The notes under the pieces were generated by a model. The model was not told where the DNA came from and did not search any database. It worked only from the letters and a program-made list of their open reading frames with translations. Positions 17,937 through 28,745 of a DNA stretch of 64,000 bases are shown piece by piece (the stretch's first letter is position 1; each line of letters begins with the position of its first letter). Origin of the DNA: Leishmania mexicana MHOM/GT/2001/U1103 (lineage: Eukaryota; Euglenozoa; Kinetoplastea; Trypanosomatida; Trypanosomatidae); contig NC_018324.1 of assembly GCF_000234665.1 (NCBI RefSeq), positions 1,203,539-1,267,538 on the forward strand, in the 5' to 3' direction. Position numbers and translations under genes: made by a program.

Positions 17937-18485
17937 AGGAGCCACAAAGGCAAGTGGCGGACTACTTTGTGTGCGTGTGTGTGTGGGGGGGAAGGGAAGA
18001 GCCAAAGTTGGAGACAATAGGGCCACGAGATACCGAGGAAGACTGCACGGTCGCCGCTGTCCTTGGCATGGTAATGTGCGGATGGGTTGGCCAAAGGGTA
18101 CTGACGATGTTATCACGAGATCGACTCTCCTGCATCCATGCAGAGGCACGGGAGAGGGCAGTGCGTGCGTGCTTGGGGCTGCTTGCAACCCACCGCAAAG
18201 ACACGGGCAAAGCAAGGACAGAAACGAAAAGCAACGGTAGCGGGCACTTCCTCTCTTCCCCTTGTGTACATCGCACCCAAAGACACACACACACACACAC
18301 TCATGCACACCCACAATGGAATCAGCTGAAGCGATTCAACCAGAAAAAAAGCAAAGCGATCACGGTATATACATTGTTCTCTACGTGATTCTCTTCTGCC
18401 GTCTTTGGATGAGGTGACTGCCCTTGACGTCGCTGATCGGGGTGGAGGATATGACTGAAGTGGACAGCGCACGACATTGCCTCCT
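17937..18485. other. Intergenic: LipB 5' flank and thioredoxin-like 3' UTR
   Basis: No gene seen. A (CA)n repeat lies at about 18284-18300, and GT repeats near 17969-17985. Confidence 0.4.
17962..17963 (-). promoter_or_regulatory. Predicted spliced-leader acceptor AG for LipB
   Basis: A C/T-rich tract (about 17985-18005) is followed by a CA repeat and AAAGTAG ending here, 26 nt before ATG 17936. It supports the short start. Confidence 0.45.
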
Positions 18486-20963
18486 CTAAAGCACATCTTC
18501 GGGTTCGGGTGTGGCGGCTTCGGCGGGCTTGCCGTCGTTCAGCTCCTCATCGTCGAACTCTCCCTCGGCGGGTTTTTCCTCGTCGCCTTGCTTCTTGTCC
18601 AGTCGGTTCTCATCCTCGATGAGGCGCTCAATGTAGATGGAGAGGAAGTCTTGGAGCTCATCATCGCACACGTTCTCCACAAAGTGCGCGGTGAGGGCAC
18701 CGGCGCCCTGCTCGGCTACCCGCAAGCGTGCGTACCACTGACTTAGCACCATTGTGTCCTCGCTCTCATCCGTCGTGGCGAGCTCGATCACCTTGGGCAG
18801 GCCGATGATGCGCAGGATAAACTGTCCGTCCTGCGGCACGGTTGTCTTGAGCGGCGCCAGCGCATTCAGAATGAAGATGTCGTCCACGGCGAGCTCCTGG
18901 AAGGCTGCTACCGCAGTCTCGGGAACACAGTAGCAGAAGCACTCGTCCGGGTAGGCCACCGAGGCGCTCAGCGCAAGGGCGGTGAAGGCGAGCGGTTGCT
19001 GATTCTTGAGAAGGGTGCCGTCCGACAACTCCTTCAGGAACGTCTCGCAGTGCGGCACCAGGCCCTTTCCTTCCTCCGGGTCGGAGGAGATGAGTAGCAG
19101 CGACAGTTTGCCGTACGACAGGCTCTCCGAGGCCACCTTCTGATCTGCTGCGATGCACATCATATTGATGTCGGAGTAAGGCACCCCTTGCGCTGTCAGA
19201 TACTCCGCCAGCGTCGGGAGGTCTGCCGTCGTCGACAATGCCTCGTGCGCCGGCGTTGTGTCGTTCGTCAGGTCCGCCATCAGCATCGTGCTCTGGGGAT
19301 AGTGGAGCGGCAACGCCGCCACCGTGTTCCATACGTGCATCTCCTCCTCTGTCACCGTTACCCAGTGATTCGTGAAGATCTGATTGACGACGGACTCGTC
19401 CTGGTCGCCGGTGGTGTTGACAGTGTCGGCCGGGGGCGCAGACGACAGGGCTTCACCAAGCTCTTCGTCATTGCCGTCCTCTGGCTCCATGGTGTCCATA
19501 GGTGGCTGCGGTGCTGAGGACGGTGGACGCGCATCTTCCGGCAGCTCCTCGTGCTGGCCGTCGTCGTTCTCGGCCGCGGCAGGTGATGTCTGCATGTCGT
19601 CCTCTGTGCGAGTTTCATCAGCCAGCGCACCCGAAGCTTCCTCCACATCGCTTTCGCCATGCTCCTCTCCAGGCAGGCTTGGTGACGGCGTGGGGGGCTC
19701 TACATCTGCTGCCGCCTGCTGCTCAGGTAGCTCCTCGTATGCGCTGTCAGGTTCATTGCCCTCAGGCTGCTGCGTCGCTTGCTGCTCCACCGGGTTAGCC
19801 ATTGCGGGCTCGTCGAGCTCATGGGTGTCTGCGCCTACCTCATCCGCCTCCGCCGCATCGACGGTGGGCAGCTCAACAGCAGGCTCTTCGTCAGCCCCAT
19901 CCGTGACCGTCTTAGGCAGCTCTTCATTTTGCTCATCATTGTGCGACGGAGCGTCGTGCGCCGACGAAGCCGCTTCGGCGCTATCTTCCCCAGCGGGTAA
20001 GGCCTCCTGCGCTGCGTCTGCGTCCACGTCCACTTCTTCCCCACCGACCTCAGCCTCTTCCTCGTCAGCCGCCGCTTCCTCCACCGCCTCACCGGGCTCA
20101 GCGGACGACGGTCTTGGAGGCGACACCCGCGGCTCCTCGTCCGCACCTTTCTCCTCTGATTCTGCTGGCTGCAGCTCTTCTTCTGGCGGCGGCGGCGGTG
20201 CCGCTGAGGTTGCTGTGGCCATCGCCCGTTTTTTTGCGACGACGGTCAAAATCGCATCCTTCACCATCCCGCTATCGCCGACGAATGACTGCAGGTCGGC
20301 GGCTGACACCGTGGCCCCACTGGTGCTCTGCACCTCGGCCGTGATGTCGGCCAAGTCCGCCTCCGACAGCTCCGCCGCCGAGGCGCCGAGCACCGCCTGC
20401 ACCGCCTGCGCGAACTCGCTCGCGGCCACCTCGTTCTCCGATAGCGAGAAGTGCGACTCCCAAAACCGCAGCACATCGGCGTTCGTGACGTACTCGGAGA
20501 CAGTGTTCTGCTGATTGCACAGGTCACGCACGATGCGGCAGATCTTTGGGGTGTCGATACCCTCCAGCTGAGTTCGCAGCCTGCCTTCCTTGTAGAAGGC
20601 GAAGAACGGCTTCGAGTGATTCTGGCGCTTCTCGAGCATCTCTTTCCAGAAGCTGACGAGAGTGTCCTTGGAGAACACCGTCCCCTTCTGCTGAGGGTGA
20701 TGGGGTTTCATCTCATCTGGGTCCTTGAGGCTCTCCAGCACCGCATTGCACTCCACCGAGAAGAACCGCAGGTGGACCAGGTCGCCGACGTCGGTAAAGA
20801 GGCGGCGGAAGGTGTCACTGAGCGCTTTGCAGTGACCCCACTCCGCGTTGTACACATCCAGCACCGCCACACCATGTTGGGCCTGTGAGAGCTGCAGCTC
20901 GCCTTCCAGCTGTGAGGCTGTGGTGATGTTCTTCACCACATCCTTGTGCGCTTGCGTCTGCAT
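18486..20963 (-). CDS. Thioredoxin-like acidic protein, probably flagellar
   Basis: An 825-residue protein with an N-terminal thioredoxin-like domain (about 15-130). AVLDVYNAEWGHCKAL is the active-site region, but the first Cys of WCxxC is replaced, leaving W-G-H-C, so redox activity is doubtful. Residues about 240-520 are a low-complexity acidic Glu/Ala/Pro/Ser region with repeated EELP-like words. A folded C-terminal region (about 530-790) follows, with no family I recognise, and then a charged tail ending in PEPEDVL. A thioredoxin domain beginning VLDVY is typical of axonemal thioredoxin/NDK proteins (TXNDC3/NME8, dynein LC3/LC5), which is why I suggest the flagellum. No NDK signature is visible. 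The first ATG, 20963, starts the protein. Confidence 0.72.
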   Translation of the reverse strand: MQTQAHKDVVKNITTASQLEGELQLSQAQHGVAVLDVYNAEWGHCKALSDTFRRLFTDVGDLVHLRFFSVECNAVLESLKDPDEMKPHHPQQKGTVFSKDTLVSFWKEMLEKRQNHSKPFFAFYKEGRLRTQLEGIDTPKICRIVRDLCNQQNTVSEYVTNADVLRFWESHFSLSENEVAASEFAQAVQAVLGASAAELSEADLADITAEVQSTSGATVSAADLQSFVGDSGMVKDAILTVVAKKRAMATATSAAPPPPPEEELQPAESEEKGADEEPRVSPPRPSSAEPGEAVEEAAADEEEAEVGGEEVDVDADAAQEALPAGEDSAEAASSAHDAPSHNDEQNEELPKTVTDGADEEPAVELPTVDAAEADEVGADTHELDEPAMANPVEQQATQQPEGNEPDSAYEELPEQQAAADVEPPTPSPSLPGEEHGESDVEEASGALADETRTEDDMQTSPAAAENDDGQHEELPEDARPPSSAPQPPMDTMEPEDGNDEELGEALSSAPPADTVNTTGDQDESVVNQIFTNHWVTVTEEEMHVWNTVAALPLHYPQSTMLMADLTNDTTPAHEALSTTADLPTLAEYLTAQGVPYSDINMMCIAADQKVASESLSYGKLSLLLISSDPEEGKGLVPHCETFLKELSDGTLLKNQQPLAFTALALSASVAYPDECFCYCVPETAVAAFQELAVDDIFILNALAPLKTTVPQDGQFILRIIGLPKVIELATTDESEDTMVLSQWYARLRVAEQGAGALTAHFVENVCDDELQDFLSIYIERLIEDENRLDKKQGDEEKPAEGEFDDEELNDGKPAEAATPEPEDVL

Positions 20964-22162
20964 CGTCCTTGCGGTGCGTGCTTTCGGGATCCCTTAGGAT
21001 TTGCGTGTGTGTAAAGGAATTTGCCGTCCGTGCATGCGACAATCAAGGAGAGAACCGCGCAGACACCGGCGCTGAAGGGAAGGAAAGGCTAGCAAAAGCA
21101 AAACAAAGGGGAGGAAAGGATAGCGATGTGGTGTGGGTGGTGGTGGTGGTGGTGGGAGATGGGACACACCATGAAATCACGCCGAGCAGGACTCTCTTGC
21201 AGACAGGCACGAATATGACCTCTAAGCGAATGTCAAGCAAGAGGGGGAGAGAACCGCGGAGCTAAAGAACGAGGCACGCGCGATTGAGTCGCACCTGTCA
21301 GGAAGCGCGGTGGCCGGCAACGCGCGTGTATGTGTGTGGGAAGAGAGAGGGGAGGCAAGGGGGACCATACGGAGAACGAGACAAAGGTGTGTGGGGGGGG
21401 GGGAGGGGGCAGGCGGGATGGACAGAGGGAACTACATGTTCGTCCCCCCCTCCTCCCTCCGTTGCTGCTTTTCCAGCGCGCCTTGGTTGATAGCGCCACT
21501 TGCCAGGCAGATGACGCAGACGTGCAAAAAAAAAAACGGCAGCACAGGGAGAGGAGGAAGGGAGGGAGGATGGTTGCATCGCACACCGATGCTGAGTCAG
21601 GTACCACCGATGACAGCGCATGAGGGGCTGTGTGTGCCTTCACAGTTTCGGCACCCTCCGGGAGAAGACCCTGGCTACGCTTCGAATGGCTCTCGCTTTT
21701 GCGTGCACGTATCCCAACTGAGAGGACGCGGGGACATGAGAAAAAAGGATGCAAATTCGAACGCGCCGCTCGCCTTCGCTGAGGTGTGTGCGAAGCGGCT
21801 TTCGGGACACACACGCTCACACGCGCAGAGAAAAAAACAACTATATATGTATATATACGTAGAAGACGTTCGAACCAGTGTTAATGTACATGTTGCGCAG
21901 AACAAACGCGGGAGGGGCAATGATGGCGAGGAGAACGGTGCTCACTTCCCCGGATCACCTGCCGCCGTCTCCAACTGCGAGGGGGGGGGAAGAGAGAGGA
22001 AGGTTACAAAGAAGGATGAAGAGCCACTCCAGAGAACAGAGGAGAACAAGAAACAGAATACCGCTCATGCACCGGCATTCCACAACGGTGGCTGTACAAA
22101 GGAGCTTCCTGCGCTTCATCTGAGGCTTACCCGATGATTGTTAGCCGCTTGCCACACCGACC
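20964..22162. other. Intergenic, about 1.2 kb
   Basis: No gene accepted. It contains a (GGT)n repeat at about 21133-21156, a G-run near 21392-21402, and a TA-rich stretch (about 21841-21857) that often marks trypanosomatid UTRs. Confidence 0.4.
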
Positions 22163-22753
22163 TCAGTGGGCGGCTGGTGCGCGCGCTTCTTTGGTGCCAC
22201 AGCGTGCATACCTCACCGGCGTGGTGCCCACAAAGTGAGTTTGAATGGGTGGAAGAGCAATCGCCTCGTGAGAGGTGCGAGCAGGCGATGAGGTCGGCTG
22301 CGTACCAGCGACGGAACGCGGCCGAGCTTGTGGAGTGACTGTTGATCGTGTGAAGGGAGTTTGCGGGGTCAAGAACGTGCTGACGGGGATGAGCGACTCA
22401 GGTGGGGTCCTCACGAAGCTATGGCAGGCTTGATCTCTGGCTTCATTATTCATCAGAGCGGATGTGGGTGGGCCATGACTTTCGAACGACCGCAGTGATA
22501 TGAGCGGCAGCGTTGACGGCTTCGCAGGCCCCTTCGCCACGGGGTGTGGTGGGCAGTGATCGCGTTGATATACATGAGACACATCTCTGTCGTATGGTTC
22601 TTCTGTGGCTGTCCGTGCCGTCGAGGCCGTGGCGCTGTCACTGTGAGGTAGATGCTCCTCCTCCCCCGTCGTCGTGCCCCATAGCGTTTGCAGATCGCTC
22701 AGTCGCGACCGTAGCGCAGAGACGGTGATGCCATCATTTGGAGTGGCGTCCAT
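22163..22753 (-). CDS. Hypothetical Ser/Thr/Pro-rich protein
   Basis: A 196-residue frame from ATG 22753 (MDATPNDGITVSALRSRL). The first 30 residues look helical (VSALRSRLSDLQTLW). The rest is rich in Ser, Thr, Pro and Ala and probably disordered, with pieces such as TFLTPQTPFTRSTVTPQARP. No domain, signal peptide or membrane segment is seen. Support is the proper ATG, freedom from the homopolymer translation seen in false ORFs, and a position between two genes of the same strand more than 1 kb from either. No family recognised. Confidence 0.5.
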   Translation of the reverse strand: MDATPNDGITVSALRSRLSDLQTLWGTTTGEEEHLPHSDSATASTARTATEEPYDRDVSHVYQRDHCPPHPVAKGPAKPSTLPLISLRSFESHGPPTSALMNNEARDQACHSFVRTPPESLIPVSTFLTPQTPFTRSTVTPQARPRSVAGTQPTSSPARTSHEAIALPPIQTHFVGTTPVRYARCGTKEARAPAAH

Positions 22754-24469
22754 TAGAGCGGATCATAGACTACAGTGGCGCGCGCACACACAAACACGTC
22801 AAGAGCAGCAGTGTGGTTGCTTTCGCCAGAGGCAACGTCTCCGTTCACGTAGAAAGTGGGGAAAACAACAACACAAAGGCGTGCGCAAACGGCGACACAG
22901 CAAACGCGAAGATGAGAGACAGAGAGGGCAACACAGGCGATGGACAAGAGCAATGGACGATGGTGGGTGGAGGGAGAGAGGGTTGTGAGCGGAGGCGCAG
23001 CCCCTACTTTTTAGTGACCGATCGATGTCATGACGGCGAACAACTCACACCAGTATTTTCATTGCGTCTTGCTTACTGTGCACTCCGGTTACATAGTGAG
23101 ACGCAAGACATCGCGCTAGGTGATGGGCACTGAACGTGAACATGTCGTAACGACAAGCACACACATCTACGCACACCCCCTTTGAGGCCCACCTTCGTTG
23201 CATGAGAGAGAGCGGTGGCGGCGTCAGAGGGACTGCTGTTTCGTCGGTGACCTCCCTCCTCCTCCTGCGTGGGCGAGGACCACAACGCGCGTCATGAAGC
23301 ATTTTTTTCTTTGAGCTTTCCGTCCTCAGCGCCAACGGGTAACCGTCATCGTCTACTTCGACCACAACACAAAAACGTGAAGCACCGCCATCACCCCGCC
23401 CCCTGCACACCAACACCCACCGACTCAAGCCGAAGGACGAGGGGAGGGGGAAGGGGGGACGGCCGAGAACCAGGGTGGGAGAGGGTGAGAGAGAGGGAAG
23501 GGCCTTTCATCCAGTCCAGCACACAAGGGGGTGCACACACCAGCTATATATATATATATAGATTCGTTTCTTGGAGGAGGGAGGGGGGCAGTGATGGCGG
23601 AAACGACAAGAGAATCGAGAACAAAAGCAAAGAAAGGGAAGGAGAAAGCTATGCTAACCTCGGACACTTGATGCGTGTGACTCGTGAAGGGCTACGGATA
23701 CTGCTGTGACCTATGTATGCTATACTCATGCACCCCCCTTCTCCACTCCCCTCCCCCTCCTCCTCCCCCTCCCTCTACACACACACACACACACAGCGAC
23801 AAACAACAACAAAAATACTGAAGCACGCGCACACTCAGATGCAGGCCGCTCATCCCATGTGGCGAAGAGCAAAAGCAAGGGGGAGGGAGGTAGAGGTGCG
23901 ATGTGTGGAGAAGGCGTTGAGGAGGGGGAGCGAGAGGGAGTGTACGGACGAGGAATAGGGCGGAAGGGAGGGGAAGGGGAGGACGGAGAAGACACGGAGC
24001 AACACAAGCGATGGTGCCACGTTACACAATCTAAGGCGGCTCTGAAGCCTCAAGCAGTCTTCCTTATTCCGTTTTATGAGCCCGCTTGTGTGTGTGTGGG
24101 CCACGCTCGTTCGGCCGCTCTCTGCTGCCTCCCTTTACTTCTCTTACTTGCCGGTTTCGTATTCGATTCATTGAGAGAAGGAGAGCAGAGGGCTCTTGAG
24201 AGTGCTTTGGAGGTGCAGGAGAAGTGCCACCAATCCCGTCGGCGTCAGGCTCCCTCCGTTCTCCATTACCCCCTTCACTCAAACCCGCGCGCTCCTCACC
24301 TGCGTTCTGTCGGCAAGTGCGTCTTCCTAATCCCTGTCTCCGCCACGGTCTCCTCGCTATATCATCATTTCAAGTCGTCACTTTTCCCTTTATCGAATGG
24401 AAGTCGCGTGCACGCCCACACTTCCTGCATCTCCCTCATGCGCGATTCCCTCATTGCAGCCTCCCCCCG
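22754..24469. other. Intergenic, about 1.7 kb
   Basis: No gene accepted. It has a (TA)n run at about 23544-23561, a CA repeat at about 23777-23795, and long purine-rich blocks (about 23430-23510 and 23880-23990). Frames here translate mostly repeats and begin at non-ATG codons. Confidence 0.4.
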
Positions 24470-25120
24470 TTACAGTGGCGCCTCGGTGTTGAAGAGGTGG
24501 AAGCGCACCGTGGGCAGTTGCTCATCGAAGCACGTCTTGGTGCGGTAGGACAACGTATTGTTGCACACGACGCGGCCGTCGGTTGACTTCACCACTACGC
24601 CGCCCCACGCCTCGACTGTGTCGAGGTAGGTCTTGCTCGTCTGGATCGAGATGGTGACGCCGGTCTTCTCTTTGTACCACCGCTCCAGCTCCGGAATCTC
24701 GCGCGCGACCTCAGCCTCGTCCTCCTTGCGGCACTGGACGACAGCGTCCGTGCGGATGGACATGAGGGACTGGCGGATGAGACGCACCAACATCGGCTTG
24801 TACTGGGGTGGGTTGTTGATCATAGCCACAATCTTCTGGCGCGTCTGCTCGTGCAACTTCTCCATAGTCCTCGCTCGCTCCTCCATGACGCGCATGCGCT
24901 GCAACTTCGAGTAGTTGGCACGAGCCACACGGCGGTCCACATCAACCTGCTTCAGCTTCTTCTCCGCCATGGCGCGGATCTTCGCCTTCTCCGCTTCGAC
25001 CAAGCGCATCTTCTCCACGTCATACTCCTCCTGCGCCGCCGCCTCGAGCTCCTCGGCCTTCTCTTGAGCCTCGCGCTCAATGAAGTCGATCATCGACTGA
25101 ATTTGGCGTGCCTCGCTCAT
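24470..25120 (-). CDS. V-type proton ATPase subunit E
   Basis: A 216-residue peripheral-stalk subunit of the vacuolar H+-ATPase, which acidifies acidocalcisomes and endosomes or lysosomes. The N-terminal half is a long charged coiled coil starting IQSMIDFIEREAQEKAEEL, the classic subunit E opening. It continues with YDVEKMRLVEAEK and then YSKLQRMRVMEER. The C-terminal globular part has GGVVVKSTDGRVVCNNTLSYR (the E-subunit GG-x4-DG-I-x-x-NTL signature) and ends in a short hydrophobic tail. Length is normal. ATG 25120 is the first in frame. Subunit E pairs with subunit G in the stator. Confidence 0.95.
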   Translation of the reverse strand: MSEARQIQSMIDFIEREAQEKAEELEAAAQEEYDVEKMRLVEAEKAKIRAMAEKKLKQVDVDRRVARANYSKLQRMRVMEERARTMEKLHEQTRQKIVAMINNPPQYKPMLVRLIRQSLMSIRTDAVVQCRKEDEAEVAREIPELERWYKEKTGVTISIQTSKTYLDTVEAWGGVVVKSTDGRVVCNNTLSYRTKTCFDEQLPTVRFHLFNTEAPL

Positions 25121-25759
25121 GGTTGAAGATTAGACGGACGGGTGTTGGATGTATAGATGTGGGGAAGGAGGGAGGGGGGAGGGGAAAGATGCACAGATGC
25201 CACGGGGAACGCACCAGCTCTGTTCAAGGAGTGTGTGGAAAGGCGCAATCACGACGGAAATCACGGGGCAATGCACGCACGTGTGTGTTAGAGGGTTGAT
25301 TGGCTAGACGATAGTTGGTGATGTAACCTTGAAGACGTGCGTGTGTGGGCGTTTGTGTGGAACCAAAAAAGGGAGTGAAGGGGAGGAGAGGATGTGCACA
25401 CAAGGATAGGGAGGGGAGTGCGTGGCATGGGAAAGGCACACCAATCTGTGCGACTCGGGGGGGGGGGGGGGTGACAGCGGTGGCAACAACGCATGACACG
25501 ACACGACGGCATGAAGGCCCCCCACATCATCACCCAACGCTCCCTGCCTCTTTCAATTTTCAGTGTCCATGTGAAGAGCTCAAAGCGAAAGCAAAAGGCG
25601 AACCTGTGAACACCGTCCGAGTCACACCCACACCCACACCCACACCGACACACATCGTTTCGGCCAAACGCGCATACGAAGCAACACCAACAACAAGGCG
25701 AGCACAACAACAGCAGCGCGACCTCAGCACGCCACTGCCATTGCTGAACTCGCCACGGA
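25121..25759. other. Intergenic: V-ATPase E 5' flank
   Basis: No gene seen. There is a G-run of about 14 (25457-25471), a short tandem ACACCC repeat (about 25624-25650), and a purine block near 25160-25190 that is a pyrimidine tract on the transcribed strand. Confidence 0.4.
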
Positions 25760-26125
25760 TTAGCGGCACTGCGCCCACACCATTATGAACAGGAGCGGGG
25801 CAGTGACTGGTAGAACGTGGCCGCGCCACAGTCGGAAGCGCATGCTGTGCACCGACACCAGCATCGCATAAAAGGCCCACCCGCTGAACACCGTCAGCAG
25901 ACTGCCAGACGGGACCGTGCGAAAGGGTGCCATAGCGGCACCGCTGGTGGCACCAAAGATGAGGAGGTAGTTGTGAAATGTTGTGAACCAGCGAATTCCC
26001 TCTCCACAGGAGAAGAAGACGAAGAAGCACATGCACCAGCTGGCCACCGCGTACACCCAGAACAGTGCCTCGAGAAATGCAAAGAACATCGCGTGGGACT
26101 TTCCTATTCTTCTGTTGCTGCTCAT
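25760..26125 (-). CDS. Hypothetical small multi-pass membrane protein
   Basis: A 121-residue protein with a short basic start (MSSNRRIGKSH) and about three or four hydrophobic segments: ALFWVYAVASWCMCFFVFF, FHNYLLIFGATSGAAMAP, LLTVFSGWAFYAMLVSV and VLPVTAPLLFIMVWA. It ends AQCR. No family recognised; the loops are short and the N-terminus is probably cytosolic (positive-inside). ATG 26125 was preferred because the upstream in-frame codons translate a low-complexity UTR. The membrane location is read directly from the sequence; a function is not suggested. Confidence 0.7.
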   Translation of the reverse strand: MSSNRRIGKSHAMFFAFLEALFWVYAVASWCMCFFVFFSCGEGIRWFTTFHNYLLIFGATSGAAMAPFRTVPSGSLLTVFSGWAFYAMLVSVHSMRFRLWRGHVLPVTAPLLFIMVWAQCR

Positions 26126-26683
26126 ACGGTCAAAGGTGTGAGGGTCCAAGTATTGAGAGGAGGGAAGGGATGGGAAGGAGAATAAGCCATGCCACCGAGT
26201 ACGAGAAAAGCAGCGGCGGTGGGGTGCTGCCTGGTCGATTGGGTGAGGAGAGGAGAGGAGGAGGGTGCACCGCCGACAGAGGACAGCGTTGACAAGCGAC
26301 GTCCTCTCACCCCCTCCCACAGTCGCATGTTGTGAGACGTGTGTTACCAATCCACCCACTCTCTCTCTTCCCAGAAAAAGAAGGGCGGGGTGCGTTGGTT
26401 TGACAGTGGCGCAGCAGCGGGAGGTTTGGGGTGCGTTGAGCAGTCCTTCCCACCGCATCGTGACCCCCTGCCCCCTTTTTTTTCACACGCACGTCTCTGT
26501 GCGAGTAGGCGCCCCACTGCGCACATTTATTTACACGCGTTCGCTTCCTTGTGTTGTTCCCTCCTCTCTTCCGCTTCAGGAATACGCGCTACTTGAAAGG
26601 CACCTGCTGGTATCCACACAATCGCATTGGGAGAAAACAAAAGCCCGACAAGCCAATGACATGAGCGCACCCTCATCGCGCCG
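26126..26683. other. Intergenic: TFIIH-like 3' UTR
   Basis: No gene seen. Minor T-runs (about 26474-26483) and purine-rich patches only. Confidence 0.35.
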
Positions 26684-27817
26684 TTAGGTGTCCTGCACTG
26701 CGCGGTCTGCCTGCTCCAGACACATGCGCTGAATGAAACCTCCGCTGCCCTTCTTGCTGCTCCTTGTGTACTTGGCGAGGATGCTTCTTCGCTGCTTCAC
26801 ACCGCTGCGCCAGAAAGTGCGAAGTGTCTCTAAGGCAGCCTTCTCAATGGTTTCAGAGGGGAGCTGGTGCAGCACATGGCGGCCGACAAAGCGCGGCCGG
26901 TACACAGGGGACGGCTGTGCAGTCTCTTGAGGGAAGGGCAGCAGAGTCCCATTGACGGGGAGCACACTTGCACTGCCCACGGGCACATGCCGATGTGCCG
27001 CGAAGAGGCCATGGAAGCTGTGCTGCAGCGGCTCGGCCTTCTCGTTCAGGTGAAGGAGATCCTCCTCGTTGATATCTGTGTCCACCACGGCGGTCGCAGC
27101 GCCCTTCGGCAGCGCGCACATCGAGGAGGCGTTGATAACGGAGAGGGACGAGGATGCGGCGCTAGCAGACAGAGGAGGCGGAGGCGCGGTAGTGGCCGCT
27201 GGCCTTGCACCCTCCAGGCGCTGAATGTCCTCTTCTAGAAAGGTGCGCGAGAAGCAGAAGTACTTGCGCACAACCGCCTCCCAGAAGCTCTTCTTCGTCT
27301 CCTTGTCCACGACTCGCTGCTGGAAGATTGCCGCTAGCACAGGAGTTTGACGCAACACGTCATTCTCCATCTGCTCGGTAATAGGCAGCAGCTGAAACGT
27401 TTCTCGGTCGACGAGGGTCTCCAGCGCGTCAAAGGCCTGCTCCACTCCGCGCTGGCCCGCCGCGTTCATGATTGCCTTGAGCTCTTCTTTATCCACGACA
27501 CCGACGTCGACGGCGGCGTGGCAGATGGTGGAGGCCACCCATTCGTCGTTGGACAGCGTCTGCTCCGCTTCCTGGGCGCGAACGATAGATTCGATGAACC
27601 CTTCTCTGTCCCGCAGAGACTCGAACTTCAGCACGTACGATTCGCCGTCCGCCACCAGTTTGGCGGCCGCGTCATCCTTGCGAGACCGCAGCAGCTGCGT
27701 CACGTTGCGTGCGGTGACAACAAGCGGGTCCTTGGCCACCGTGACGTAGAGGAACGTGATGAGGTCCCCCTTTACCCGCAGCGAGCAGTCCTCGCGATTC
27801 ACCAGCACGCGTGTCAT
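26684..27817 (-). CDS. TFIIH core subunit p62/TFB1-like protein (PH and BSD domains)
   Basis: A 377-residue protein. Residues 1 to about 90 fit a PH-like fold (VLVNREDCSLRVKGDLITFLYVT, then YVLKFESLRDREGFIESIV). Residues about 165-205 (LPITEQMENDVLRQTPVLAAI, KKSFWEAVVRKYF) resemble a BSD domain with its Phe-Trp. A low-complexity linker (about 210-245) leads to a basic C-terminus. This arrangement matches TFIIH p62/Tfb1, a subunit for transcription initiation and nucleotide-excision repair; in trypanosomes TFIIH serves the spliced-leader RNA promoter. It is shorter than yeast or human p62. The ATG at 27817 was chosen since the upstream in-frame start is GTG. Another PH-BSD protein is possible. 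Confidence 0.62.
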   Translation of the reverse strand: MTRVLVNREDCSLRVKGDLITFLYVTVAKDPLVVTARNVTQLLRSRKDDAAAKLVADGESYVLKFESLRDREGFIESIVRAQEAEQTLSNDEWVASTICHAAVDVGVVDKEELKAIMNAAGQRGVEQAFDALETLVDRETFQLLPITEQMENDVLRQTPVLAAIFQQRVVDKETKKSFWEAVVRKYFCFSRTFLEEDIQRLEGARPAATTAPPPPLSASAASSSLSVINASSMCALPKGAATAVVDTDINEEDLLHLNEKAEPLQHSFHGLFAAHRHVPVGSASVLPVNGTLLPFPQETAQPSPVYRPRFVGRHVLHQLPSETIEKAALETLRTFWRSGVKQRRSILAKYTRSSKKGSGGFIQRMCLEQADRAVQDT

Positions 27818-28745
27818 GGAGGCTGTGAGCGGCACGTGGAAGCAACCATTCGTGGTTGGTGGTCGTGTTGAACGGGTGAGGAAGAGGCAGAAGGGTCAGA
27901 AGCGGCCAGGAGACGCAGAGAGAGAGGAAGAAAGCAAAGAGCAGTAAAGTGGTCTGGACGGTGGACTGAGATGAAGAGAACCATGCGTCCGTGCCACACA
28001 CACACACACACACTGAGGACGTGCCACGTTGACGGGCAGTGGCATCAGGGGACTGTTGCGAGCGTCGTTGTTGCCATGCAGCTTCACGTTGCCACCGGGG
28101 CAAACAAGGAGGGGCAGGGAGGCTGAGGTAGGCGCCCAACACAGAAAGAAAGGCATTGACCCCCCGTCTAACCGAGGGGGGGGAGGGCAATATTCTCCTG
28201 AGCATCACGAGTGGGTGTGCTACGGGAAGAGGGGTTGAGGTCACGATAAAGCCAGTTGCAGTTGCGCCTCTCCTGCTTTCCCTCTCCCTTCTTGTGTGTT
28301 GCGCGCCGTCAAGAAGGGTGGGTGAGAGAAGAACAGGCGAGGAAACAGAAAGACGACGAAGGGAGACGGAACGCGCGCACAGACACACGTGCTCCCTAAC
28401 GGTATGTACATGATTTGCGTGAAAGCACCTGAGGAGTCGGAGGACCGGTGAGCGCGCACACGCACACGACAAACAACAGACACACTTGCATGCATCGTTG
28501 AAAAGGCACAGGAAAGTAAAAAGGGGTTGAGGGTGGGGAGGCACGACCAAAATATGGATATGTGAGGTGGAATCGAGTCGAGGTGAACGGGGACGTGGAG
28601 GTAAAGACGACGGAAAAGGCACAAGTGAAAACCGAGAAGAGCGCACCTGCCGACATCCGCAACGTCCCCCCTTCCCGCCCCGCCCATGCCTTTTCTTGCA
28701 TGCATTTCTTTCCCTGTGCACCCCCCCTCTCTCTGGTGAGTATCT
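27818..28745. other. Intergenic: TFIIH-like 5' flank and CFAP161-like 3' UTR
   Basis: No gene accepted. A (CA)n repeat at about 27996-28013 and a G-run at about 28178-28185. Confidence 0.4.

Noticed and set aside
19384..20514. 376-codon plus-strand ORF, Ser/Ala-rich
   Set aside because: Exact antisense of the acidic low-complexity part of the thioredoxin-like gene. Glu/Asp/Ala codons read backwards give Ser/Ala/Val, and the composition is artificial.
21871..21880. GGTTCGAAC-like word resembling a tRNA B box (minus strand)
   Set aside because: No stem pairing around it and no A box or cloverleaf in the neighbouring 80 bases.
23045..23428. 127-codon minus-strand frame
   Set aside because: It begins at TTG, has a UTR-like composition, and no motif is seen.
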